Source of the DNA: Puffinus mauretanicus | Taxonomy: Eukaryota; Chordata; Aves; Procellariiformes; Procellariidae | Direction of reading: 5' to 3' | Length of the DNA: 64,000 nucleotides | NCBI GenBank assembly: GCA_023333565.1 | Contig: JAJKFH010002505.1 | Coordinates: 248,001-312,000, forward strand | Part shown: positions 1-11,516 of the stretch, in pieces | Position numbering within the stretch: the stretch's first letter is position 1 | Layout: every line of letters begins with the position of its first letter | The notes under the pieces: model-generated | Told to the model about the DNA's origin: nothing | What the model saw: the letters and a program-made list of their open reading frames with translations, nothing else | The model's database searches: none | Made by a program: the position numbers and the translations under genes

Positions 1-3000
1 AATTCCTACCTAACAGGGCTCTTGTCTTTTCTGAAGGGACTTTTGCTTCTGGAGCGCCGTCTGCTATGAAGAGAAATCAACAAGATTATAAGAAAACTTT
101 CAAAAATACCAGTCTGATTTTAAACAAAACCTACTACTGATGCAATAAAAAGTAGAGAAAACTCAGAAACCTTAATTTGATGCTGTGAGGCAGACCAATC
201 TTCCCTCTGATGGCACTGTTGAATTTTGGACCAGAACTACGGCAAAAGCAGAGACAGACATTACTCACCAGAATACCTGAATTCAAGACTTCCTGTCTGT
301 ACTCACATTACATTACAAGTGCTCACCCACCCTTGCACCCGAACTTGTAAACATTTTCCACTAGCAGCACCCATAGCATGCATAAGCTACATGCAACACT
401 CCAAACAGAATATGCTCCCTGCTCAGTTTCATCTGCATTGCAAAATCCCAGAATATACAGGACTCCAAGGAAGAACTGAATCATGAGCCAGCCGGACGTG
501 GCATATTTGTATGTGCAAAATATTGAGCTACAGTTACTGCTGTAATATTCTTTGCATTTTTTTTGTCCACATGCACATTCTACTTACTGATCACTGCAAA
601 GCAGTACCTTAACGGCCTGGAACTCAGCCTCAGAGTTTTGAGCAAAGTGGTGCTGGCAGGACTATTTGCTCAAGTGTAACGTTTTAAAACTGAAAGTTTC
701 ATGAAATTTAAGGTGCAAGCGGAAACCAAAGTAGCTCCCTGCAGACATCTGCAAGGGACACATTCACTAATGCTGTCTCAGCTCTAGCCACTGAAGTGCT
801 ACAAATATCTAAATGCAGTTTCCTTTAAGTAAAGTTCTTAATGGACATCAAAACACAGAACCATTTAAGCCAGCTGTTAACCTTATATAGACATGTCACC
901 ACAGAAGGAATCCAATCTCTTGGCTGAATCTAATTTTAGTTTTCCACCCTTCACAGAGGCTGCCAGAACAAATGGCAATCTGCCCATTGCTTCCATGTTA
1001 AGGACAGTCCTCTTGCTCGTTATTGTGGCACAGGGCAACAGACTGTGACATGAATAGTAAGATTCATCCTATCATGCTCTCCCTGAACTTGATCTCCTTG
1101 TAGATACAAGGCAAAGAACAACACCTGTTAACGTTCTTCCTGTATATCCACCGAACGGCAGAGGCACTGCTGCACAGACTGAATGCTAGGGGGTCTGTCT
1201 TTCCATCTGCACAGAATTGATTCTTTCTGCTGTGGCTATAAATTCATGTGAAAACGCCCTGCAAGACACAGCAGTCTGAAGACATTAAGCAGTCTTTCAC
1301 TAAATCCATTTAGCCAACCAATTTGTCTGATAAACATCTTCTTGCTACTCAGTGGAGCAGTAATGCTTATAGTTAAAGTCAGCATCCACAACAAGGAGGA
1401 GGATGCCCATTTTTAAACATGTCATGACACAGGTGGAAGTAGTGGGCCAAGATCCAAAACCGTGGTGGACAGGTTAAAGCAAGGGAAATATGGCCCTGTA
1501 TAACACTGGAAAAAAAAATAAAGAAAAAAGACCATTTAGAAACTACTTATTAAGAGAAAACAACTACTTATTAAGAGAAAACAAGACATAAAAAACAGGC
1601 ACATGTTGCGATGAGATCACTATTGATCAAGAACAGACTTTTTTTTTTTGCCTAGGATAAATTACTCCATTTCCTACTCAAGTTCAGACAAATGACTGAT
1701 GAGAGCATCCATTCAGGTTCTCCAATGTCTATGACCCAGACTGCCAAAAGCTGCATCTGGAAACGTCGGTACTAATTCCAGAGGCTGGCTTCTTATGAGA
1801 GAAGGGATTACCTTGCATCTTCGCACCTCCTGGTGTAGAACACGGTGTTCTCCATTTCAATTCAAATGCAGCAAGACAAACCAATTACAGTGACTGCAGA
1901 ATATTAACATGCAGACCAACTAAATGATAGTCAATAATCAAGACCATGAGTTTTTAAGGAAACAGTGAAAGAAATGTTTTAAGTTTGTCTAAACCTAATA
2001 AAAAAACCTGAGAAGATACACAGTAACAGTTTTCAAATACATACAATACAACTTCCAAGAAGAAAAAAAACAAACAACCCACAACTCCAGAAATCTCTTT
2101 TCTATTTTCAATCTTGACAAGTAAGTAGCATCTTATTTACATGACTACATGGGAGAAACATTAAAAAACACCAGCAAACTAAAGCCATTAACAGACCACT
2201 GGAACAGACTGAGCAGAAAGCTGCCTGGGGCAAGATGATGGCTCAAGTTACCTTCTGAAGATCCTTTTTCAACAGCATTCTATGGGATGCATTTCTTTGG
2301 GTTTTTCTAAGGAGACTTGCTTGTAAAACTGTAGATCTCTGGGGAATTTTCTTCCTTCCTCCTCCTGAGTAAGAATTCTTTGCAATTGTTGCCCAGTTCC
2401 TGCTATCACGTATGGAAGCACCGAGTCACAAGCAATTTATCTTTATGTCTACGGGTTACCTTCTTCATAAGCCAAATGCACTAAGTCCTGTGTACAGCCA
2501 AAGCACACCTAGGTACATGTTTTTCGAAACCTACATGATGCCACATGGCCCAAGAAAAATAGTCAGGTCAGAAGATAGCCAGTAAAATATCAGCTTTCAC
2601 CTGCTCAGTCATATCCAAGACTCCAACAAAAGAGTCTCAAACAAGGCAAGCTTCGGCTAACAAAGTCCAGGAGAATCACAACAAACTTTCAGTCCTCATG
2701 TAATAACCCTGTTTTCCCAGCAGCTTTGCCCAAATTCTTGGTTCCAGAATAGCAACAGGACAGTCTAAGTGACTTTTACTGTACGTTAGCAGTAGCTGGG
2801 ATTTGTCAGACAGATGTCTAAGCAAGAACACTTGGTCAAGTTCTTTCTCCTAAGAGACCTAATAATATAACTGTAAAACACTTAAGGGGCAAGATATGTG
2901 AGAAGAATAACATTAAAAAACCCTGTGAACACTAAGCAATGCAAGCCAGTCACCCAATTTTAAAAAATTAAAACATTTAATCGCTATCTCATGCTTAAAT

Positions 3001-5700
3001 ATGACAAATTCAAAGTCTCCGGTTCTCTGTGGCACTCTTCTCCTTTTCCTTCAGAATTACTTATACTAGACTTTCTCTTCTCACTATTGCAGAGATGCTT
3101 CCACATCACCCCTAGCAGCAAAAACATCTCAGTTTAGAGATATTAGCTTGAAAAGGGGCCTTTATAAAGCAAATGAGAAAGATCACAAGAAGGAAGAAGA
3201 GTAAAAAAAAAAACTTAAAAAAAAATACAGACACAAAGCATTTTGAACTAGATGTTGCAGTCAGCCACAACACTGCCTACAGTAACACCAACTCAGAACT
3301 GTCTGTACAGCCCCACAAGGTGAGATTCCAGATTCAAATTCTCCAGCCAATGAGAGCATTCTGGTAGTTACTTTTGAAAAGCCAAGCTGATGGCACTGCT
3401 ACATAGATGGTGTCTTTATACAGAAGCACCATTTTTGGTAGATCCAAAGGTATCTGATCCAAAGGAGGCTGGTGATGCAGGAGGCTTCGTCTCCAGTACT
3501 TGTGTATCCCTGAAAGTCAGTGCCTGTTATAAAGTTTTTAAAGGTGAGTCTCTGCATTGAAGAGTCCTGAAGAAATGAAGAGTTCTTCTCCCTCATATCT
3601 TCTGAGGTCCTTCTCTTTCACATCTTCTGAGCCCAAACTAGAATGTTGGAATCGCGTTAGCATGTGTATCACTTCAACATCATCATCCATGACCGACAAG
3701 TGAACGACAGCCAACTGCTGGCTATGCAACAGTCAGTACTAATGCCTCTAGGATGCACGTAGTTCCCCTATACCAGTCTTCCACTAAACTATTTTAAACA
3801 CAAAAATTCTACTTGGTTAAATGAAAGCAACAATTCAGCAACTGAGGCAGAGAACACAACACTGCCAAACCAATATGCACAACCTCGTATCCTTGGGGGA
3901 TACTAGATATCTTGCCTTTTTGTTCACTGTCTCTCAATACCAGAGAAATTGCCTAGAGCAGCTATGGAAGAACATCAGAACAATGAAAAAGACCCCTTGC
4001 AATCATTTACCCTCCTGGCACAACGTACCTTGATGCGTTAAAACAGGCATGAGTTGTTGTAGTAATGTCCATACTTTCAACCTCTACTCAAGGAAATTAT
4101 TTTGGAAGACCAGAACACTGAAACTCCCAAATGTCTCCAGGTGAAGAACCTTCTCACGCAGTGACGACAGGAAAAACAAAGAACAAAACCCTTCAACACA
4201 GCTAGGAGAATGCAGCAACTCCCAAGTGATGAGATGAAGCACATCCTCTCCACACACCACCACATTGGAGGTGAGAAGGCTGGCAGGCTCCACATACGAA
4301 AGGCTCAAGATCTTGATCAAGGTCCTCTGTTTACAAGGCAGTCTGGAGCCACAACAGTGGCACTGGCACAACCCAACTACCTACTGTAATCTTACAGGTG
4401 CCAAAGAGCTATAGAAAACATGTCAACTGTGCTCAGCTGAAATCTTCAGAACTGAAGCCCAGAGCAGCTTTACAGAGGTTCTGACAGGCCTGATAACTTG
4501 AGACAAAGTAAAAGCAGGGCTGATACGCTCTATGATCCCCAAGTACACAGGACTGATGGAAGCACAGGATGCCACTGTATCTTAGCAGAGCCAGGAGTTG
4601 CAGCACATTTTCATTACGAAAATGCCAACATCCAGGTGACTTAGTGTAAAATGAGACCCTGAGACCTCAGGCATTTTTTGTTTGCATTCCAAGAGTACCA
4701 AAAGGAATTTGTTCCCTGGATTGGGACCTGGCCACCTAGAAAAACATTCATGTGCAGAAAACTGTACAAGCCTGCAATTTATCAGAAGGTAGACAATGTC
4801 TTCTTAAACATCTTGAGAGAGATTTCGCCATCGCGGATGACATTACATGCCATAATTAAAAAAAGACATCCTTTTCAAATGCCTGCTTCTGACATGATCT
4901 TGCATTCTGAGATTTGAAACAGTTGAGATGAGACCCGGACAAAAGCAGACACAAACAGCAGCCTCAGGTAAACAATGAGAGATAAGCATACAGCCCAGTT
5001 CTCCCTGTTTTTCTGTTTCTTTGAAGGCAAAAAGAGGTGATGGGGAGCAAAGGGAAGGGCAAGAATATAAAACAGCAGAAACACAGAATAAATACCAATG
5101 AAAAAATGTTTTTTGAGAAATTATTTACAACTGTCAGGAACTACCTATAGCAGAAGTTCTATCAAGCCAAAGATCTGAGAGGAACTGAAGAATTCTTCCA
5201 CAGCCTCTAAACAAGCTTGAGAAAAAGCAGGGCAAATATGCAACGCATGGGCATTACTAAGACAAGACGCTTCCTGTTTGGATGCATAAGCACAAGAAGT
5301 GTGCAAAAGGTTTCATGAGCCTGTAACCAAAGTCATAGACTACTATTCATTTTTTGACAGTTAAACTGTCAGGTTCATATACTGAAGATAGTTAGGACAT
5401 GTAGAAAACTTGCTCGTTTTAATTTTGTGATAAACTTTGTTTTCCAGTCAGTTGTACACATTCTTTCACTTGCTTTTGCATCTTTCTGCGTTCGGGTACG
5501 AATGAAAACTAGCAGGAGGAACTGGATACGTTACTGTCCTCCTCTTTTTCACTCGATATGTATTGACACTCTTCAACCTTAACCTCTCACCTTCTTTTTT
5601 GAGATGATTAGTGACCAATTTAGAAAGCAGAGAGTGAAACTTTAACCTTCCACATCATACACTGAAGCAGCACACATGCAACTCTACATAAATAACCTAC
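1..5700 (-). other. RBM39: RBM39 intron 4 (partial), no recognisable exon
   Basis: AT-rich sequence. I searched the minus strand for the next RBM39 coding segments (linker after SPY and RRM1) and found none. It contains a 21-bp tandem duplication at 1541-1582 and several A-rich runs. No gene is seen on either strand. Confidence 0.7.
1541..1582. repeat. perfect 21-bp tandem duplication
   Basis: AACTACTTATTAAGAGAAAAC occurs twice in direct succession, in RBM39 intron 4. It is likely a recent replication-slippage event. Confidence 0.9.
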
Positions 5701-5895
5701 TAGGGACTTCTATAGCGGCCTCTGAATCTGCGATCTCTACTTCTAGAACGGCTGCGTCTGCGTTCTTTGCTTCTGCTCCGTTTCCTTTCCCGGCTTCTGC
5801 TCTTTTTTCTTTCCCGATCTCGGCTCCGTTTGCGTTCCTTACTTCTGCTCCTCTTCCTGTCATGGCTTCGACTTCGGCTCTTGCTCTTTTTTCTC
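5701..5895 (-). CDS. RBM39: RBM39 exon 4, Arg/Ser-rich domain
   Basis: The acceptor is TTTCTTTCTCAG, with the first base at 5895, and the donor is CCCTA|GTAGGT at 5700. The 195-nt exon encodes a dense run of RS, RE, RD and KS dipeptides that contains HDRKRSRSKERKR and ends RDRRFRGRYRSPY. The last codon (Tyr) is split and would be completed by an exon beginning with C. On the plus strand this exon reads as Ser/Ala/Phe-rich open frames, which are shadows. Confidence 0.96.
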
Positions 5896-8800
5896 CTGAG
5901 AAAGAAAAATACAGCTTTGGTTACACGTGTAGCTCGGTGTTATTATTTACCTCACATTCCACAGTTCCTCTAACCTGATGTCACAGACATCGATTGGAAC
6001 AAGTTTCTACCTGTTGGTATTTATATAAGTTTATTTTGTTAAATGGGTAGTTAAGCATGTCACCAATCTTTTAAAATTTATCATGAGCAACATAAAGTGC
6101 TCCAAAGCACTTTTTTATTTTAAATTTTGTAATCACTAAAGAAAGCTTCCAGGAAGAGTAAAAGAACTGAAAAAAAATACATTTCCTGCATTAGATCTAG
6201 TACATATTAAAGGCAGTACTTCATGCGTCTTTCAAACATACTTTAAACACCCCATCAAGATGCTAAGAATAAATTATATTTTTAAAGCAAAGTAAAACAA
6301 AACACTACAAAAATAGAAAGGAAGATACAAGTCTGAAGGAAAGGAAGGTTGTCTTCTCTTGATACTCCCTGCCATCAGTCTTAGCACACTGCTTAAGAGT
6401 TTTGCTTCCTACTTGCTACTCCCACTCATAAGCCACTTGCTTTTCTAAGTCTGTGGCTCTTACAGGTTTGGGGCAAACTGGAAATCTTCACCATTTTAAC
6501 CATTTACTTCGAAAACTTAAAATTCTAAAATCTGTAAGTCAATTATACCTCATATTTGAAAACCAGTGAGCCACTGTTTCATTCTTGGCAGACTAGTTTG
6601 GGGTTATTTGCAAATTTTTTTTCTTCTATCTCAGTCTTGGACCATAGAAACTTACAGTCTCCTAGTTTTTAATATATACATGTATGTATACATAAAACAC
6701 ACGTTAAACAGATGCTCAAGCAATTACTTAAAACAGTAATCTACTTCAAACTAAATTTTGGTAATAACCAACTTTGCTGCTAAACTTTTGAAATTCAAAA
6801 CATCCTTTGCTATTGAATTTTCCCTGTCCTTTCAGGACTTCTAATTACATACACCATCTTTTTTCAAAGTGGTCACTCATACACTTAAAAACTTTGTATG
6901 CCACCCCCCCCTTTTTAAAAAAAGTTCATCCCTGTTACTTTCTATGCCCATGTATAAACAAAGACTTCTAGTTAGTTTCAATTACTGAAGTAAAAATCCC
7001 TCAGCTACCACATCTAACTGAGCCTAATCATCACTAGCTGCTTTTGCTCTCCAATCTCCACCTAGGAAGACCCATTAAAACTATCTTAGTATTTATGTCT
7101 CAAGAGAAACATTTTGTGATTTGGTTTTGAAAACTAGAATATTTCATTTTTAATTGATTATCTACAATACCCCATCAGTTTCTCTAATATTTTTTTATGG
7201 ACAGAGAAGCTGCTGCATCAAAACCCAATATTCAGAAGCTTTACAATCTCTGATAAGATGACACCACCCAGAAATGCAGAATTATCTGCATCAACATCAC
7301 TAAACCACATGTCCTATTGTAATGCGGTTTGCGACAGTTAGGCACGCATAGTCCCTCTCTCCAAGGATCCATCACTTACCAGTATCTCCCTAAGTTAAAA
7401 CCCTCAGACACTCACTATCATAATAGCTCTGAAAAATACTACCTGTAGCTCAATATACTGGCCAGTACCAGTAACTAATAACTGCAGCTAGTGTTCAGTA
7501 AAGACAGCAACTATTCACTATCCAACTGTGAGCTGAACCCTCTTTGGATGCAAAGACTCCTAACAGGCAAGATCCGTATTCTGCCTTCCAATCATGATTA
7601 AACTGGACATACAGTACAGACATCTAGTAAAATTGCACATTCTTAATCCTTCCAATTTCTAAAACAGAAATTTAGTAATTTGATAATTAAAGCTGCACAC
7701 TGAATCTAATGTTATTTTTTAGTTGTTGGTGTTTGCTGTGGATTATGGTTCTCCTGACAGTTTGAATCTTCTTTCAGTATCGTGCAACTGAAGTAGATAA
7801 AGAATATCCTCTAGATACCGACACTCCAAACAATTTAATTGATGAGCAAAGCAAGAAGCCTTGTAAAGCCTATATACACCTTAGTCTTCAGCAACAGAGT
7901 ACATTGTCACAAGTCACATACAAAATGGTATAGTTTGTTCTTTAAAGATTTAGGGGAACAACAGCTGTATCAAATCAAAATTCTGGGACAAAAAGCATCA
8001 TACTATCAGAGAACTGCAGTACAAGAATAACTAACATCCTAGCAATTGCTAACTCAAAATGAAATGGGTAAGATACCACAGGAACATTTCTGAACAGACA
8101 CAAAAGTACAATTAGGAAAGCACAAAAAGGTGAAACTCCACACAACAGATAACATTGAAAGACTAACAGTAGCAAAATACCTTGACCTTCTTCTATTTTA
8201 CAATAATATAATTTTTTTTCTAAACTTAGTTTACTGTTTTTTTGAATTCGAAATACAAGCTCAGAGCATACAGGTCCAACCTGAAAATGGGACCACGGGC
8301 AGAAAGATAACAAACATCGTTGTTTTAGTCTTAGAGAGGTTACAGCAACCAAGGAAATGAACTGAAATACGTTCTAGTATTCTCAACATTCTACCATGAA
8401 TCAAGGTCAGAACCAATTCTAAAATTTAAAACCCACTGCTTTTTTTTTAGACCCCGGATTATATTTTGAGACTAGCCATCCAAACAAAAGCAGTGTTATA
8501 CATGTGATGTATATATATATTTTAAAGCAATAAAAAAAATCAGAACTTAAAAATATTGGGAGCACCTGCTTTTGATGGGGTTTTAAGGGTCTCAGTATTT
8601 AGCATGAGAATGATGTTCACAGTAGTGTTTAGAATGCAAATACAAGGTATAATCAATTTTAGATTATTAGATTTTGACATAAGTCTGATGTTGGAATTGG
8701 ACTTTTCATTTCCCAAATATTTATACACCTGGGAAGAAATATTCTTTGGATGCCTTCAGCATTTTCAGAAGATGACAACAGCATACATGCTGACTTCTTA

Positions 8801-11504
8801 AGTTAGCTGTATATTACAAAAATGCACCGGTTACTGTTTACACAACTATCAAATTAATAATTATTCCTCCTATATCCACTATCTCACCACCAAATTATGC
8901 TTGTAAGGTAAGGAATTTATTTTACAGCCTTAAAAACCTTCCATTTATTTGGGATATTTAAGAGAATCTTTTATGCAAGGTATTTTTCTTCAAATTTTTG
9001 ATCTGATTCCAGACTGTTTGCGTCATCAGCAGGTGTTCAGACCCTGGAATTATGCTTTCTGAAGAAAGCAGGCTTGTACTCTGGATCTTAAAAAAGGTTA
9101 TAATATAATTTTATGAAGTTTAGATTAGAAACAAAAATTTAGATGTTTTTGAAGGGGGGTGGGGTGGGAATAGAGGGAGGGGATCCAACACCCTAAACCT
9201 TTTCAAGAAAGCACTGGTATCTTTAAATGTTTTGAACTGTTCCAAATCACATAAAATTTGACACCAAATACATTTTTAAAATGCAAAATCCATTCCATTG
9301 CTAAAACAAGAAAGAAATTAAATATGCTGAACCTACCAAGTGTGTATTTTTATCTGATGCTAACATTAAATGTTTCCACAACTTTGATGACATCAGTGAC
9401 AAGGGCGTAACTACATTTGTAAACAAAAGAAAATTTCATAATTGCTGCAGTTGCAGCAATTGCAAATATCAAGCTTTTCCATTTTATTTCCCTAAACACT
9501 ACTGATGTGCATTCACAAGTTTACAAAAATCAGCAGCCTCCCCCAAAATGTAGAGAACTGAGAAGATACTTACTTCTTGCTGCGTTCTTCATGGCCATTG
9601 GCACTGCTCACTTTGTTCTCATCCTAAGCAGGGTTGATAGAAGAACATCGTGAGGACGAAGCGGAAACATTTCAAGTGGTCAAAGGGTAATGGGAATAGG
9701 AATAAGAAAATACAAAACAAAAATTTTAATACTAAATTACTTGTCTACAGTTTAATGTGGAAAGCTTTAGAAAATTTAGGTAGGCATGTTTAACCACTTT
9801 GCTGCTTAAATTTAAGTCATACAATTACAAAATACAAGACTTACATCATTTAAAAGTGTATATTAAATTGTAGATACTTCCTTACATGGTTTAGAGAGCA
9901 AGTTATCCTGTAGAATTCAGCACTCAAGTGGTTAAATGTTATTTCTATAAAATGTAAGAGGAAGATTCAGGTTTGTGTTTGTGTGCCCCTCTGATCAGTA
10001 CCAAGGCTATATCTCTGCCTAAGCCCCAGTGGCTACGCTAGCAGCCAGCCACTATGGATTTCCTGTGACCGATGCCATTCCTGAGATCTTCGCTCATTTT
10101 CGTTGAAGGGTTGTAAGAGCTTGATGTCACCTCTGTCACACATCTCGCCCTGAAGCAAACAGGGATTCACACTGCTTTAGTAACGTCGACTCCCAAGAAA
10201 GTCATCAATAATCCACCAGTCCAGCCTAAACATTCCCTATTTCCATACCTGTTTACATGGAAAATATCCATGTTAAACCAGGACACAAGAATTTTAACAT
10301 AACAATTTACAAATTTCTCTTCAAGATTTTAACGTAACTGCTAAATATAACATAAACTAAATATACCACTTAAAACTTACAAATGCTCATCCAAAATTCA
10401 TGACATGGTTGTAATAAACACTGCAGAATAGACTAACAATAGCTGCTATATAATTTATATACTTGCTTCACGGTTTAATCACATCAGTTGCATCAAAAGT
10501 ACAATTCCTAAGCGACTTAAACTTAAAATACATTTCTTGTGAAACCAGTGCTAAAGCATGCATAATGTTAACACTTCACCACCATTTGGTGAAAAACAAA
10601 AAAAGACAGTATTCATTTGCTGCCGGTTTAGGTAAAAGACATCACTACGCTAATTGATAAAAACTTTGCATAAAAATTGACATTTCCTAATTAAACAACT
10701 AGGACAGAAGAATGCAAGAGCTTATTTTAGAATGACACCGCAGACTGTGATACTGTCTTTTACTTGCTAAGAACATTCTATTCAGGGATCCAAGAATTTC
10801 CATAAATTCGTTCACTCAGCAATTGATTTCCATCTGCCCTGTTAAAAGATTAACCGCCACCAGTCTTCTGCATTAAAAGCAAGTCTCACTCTTCTTGCAC
10901 TGAGCAGACTGTTCAAATATTTACTTGCCATGGGACTGGCGAAAAGGTTATTCTTGGAACCCTGCTGTTTTCCCAAACCACTGCATTCACCTTGTTGCTA
11001 TACCAAACTGGACCTGGCAATTTTAGGAGAGGTTTTTGGTTTCTTGTTTTTGGGGTTTTTGTTTTGTTTTGGTTGGTTGGTTTTGGGTGGGTTTTGTTTG
11101 GCTTTTTGTTTTTAAACCTAGGGGACCACGGTACAGCGATACGTCACTCAATTACTACCTTATGATTGACAGTTCACACTGGAATCAAAGGTGAATTCAT
11201 GGGAGTAGAGGTGAGATATCGTTAGGCAAGTCTACAAAGAGAGATAGATGGGCATTTATTCATCACGCTGAAGTGAAACTACTGCACAATATAATTACAT
11301 TAACAGTATATATTTACTTGTAAGTTACATGTAATGCATCTCCAATAAGATAAATCATGAGGGCTCCAGGGATGTTAGTTTACAGTTCAGCAGTAGTTTC
11401 ATGAATAATGCTAAATTAAGGTAAACAGGACCTCACTGGCACATTTTTCTCACCTTCTTGTAAGGAGCTTCAAGCATTGCTTCAATATCAATATCATCAG
11501 CCAT
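5701..11504 (-). CDS. RBM39: RBM39 (CAPER-alpha) RNA-binding splicing factor, N-terminal part, three coding exons
   Basis: RBM39 is a nuclear U2AF65-related splicing factor and transcription coactivator with an N-terminal Arg/Ser-rich domain followed by three RRMs. On the minus strand three exons join in frame: 11504-11454 (MADDIDIEAMLEAPYKK), 9623-9574 (DENKVSSANGHEERSKK, last codon split) and 5895-5701 (the RS domain, ending RDRRFRGRYRSPY). These match the vertebrate RBM39 N-terminus almost residue for residue as I recall it. Junction phases are 0, 2 and 2, and every junction has GT/AG. Only 296 coding nt (about 98 residues) are in the window. I found no RRM exon in 1-5700, so the rest lies beyond the left edge, after an intron of at least 5.7 kb. 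The RS domain is expected to drive nuclear-speckle localisation and spliceosome contacts. Transcription starts in the CpG island near 15.0-15.5 kb. Confidence 0.97.
5896..9573 (-). other. RBM39: RBM39 intron 3
   Basis: AT-rich intron bounded by GTAAGT at 9573 and TTTCTTTCTCAG at 5896. It has a short TA run near 8510 and a G-rich patch near 9155-9182. I see no exon or RNA gene in it. Confidence 0.8.
9574..9623 (-). CDS. RBM39: RBM39 exon 3
   Basis: The acceptor TGCTTAG precedes the first base at 9623, and the donor is AA|GTAAGT at 9573. The 50-nt exon encodes DENKVSSANGHEERSK plus two bases of a Lys codon completed in exon 4. It enters in phase 0 and leaves in phase 2. A Val stands where I recall Leu in the human protein (DENKL). 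Confidence 0.96.
9624..11453 (-). other. RBM39: RBM39 intron 2
   Basis: Intron between GTGAG at 11453 and TGCTTAG at 9624. It holds the candidate poison exon at 10002-10149 and a T/G-rich simple-sequence patch at about 11030-11115. Nothing else is recognised. Confidence 0.8.
10002..10149 (-). other. RBM39: candidate RBM39 poison (cassette) exon in intron 2
   Basis: On the minus strand a strong acceptor (CTGTTTGCTTCAG) ends at 10150. From 10149 the frame continues in phase with exon 2 for 38 codons, starting GEMCDRGDIKLLQ, and then reaches TAG at 10035-10033. A downstream donor is CTTG|GTACTG (exon end 10002); a very short alternative is AGAG|GTGACA (exon end 10131). Inclusion would add an in-frame stop upstream of later junctions, the usual trigger for nonsense-mediated decay. 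RBM39 is reported to autoregulate through a poison exon between its exons 2 and 3, and this block sits in that intron. The acceptor is convincing. The exact donor is not certain. Confidence 0.6.
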
Positions 11505-11516
11505 TTTTCAGAACAC
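11454..11516 (-). CDS. RBM39: RBM39 exon 2 with the start codon
   Basis: The acceptor is a pyrimidine-rich stretch ending TTTCAG, with the first exon base at 11516. Twelve UTR bases precede the ATG at 11504-11502. Seventeen codons follow (MADDIDIEAMLEAPYKK), and the donor is AAG|GTGAG at 11453. The exon ends in phase 0. The sequence is the conserved RBM39 amino terminus. Confidence 0.97.

Noticed and set aside
5676..5978. Plus-strand Ser/Ala/Phe-rich frame of 100 codons
   Set aside because: It is antisense to RBM39 exon 4; the RS codons read as this pattern on the other strand.
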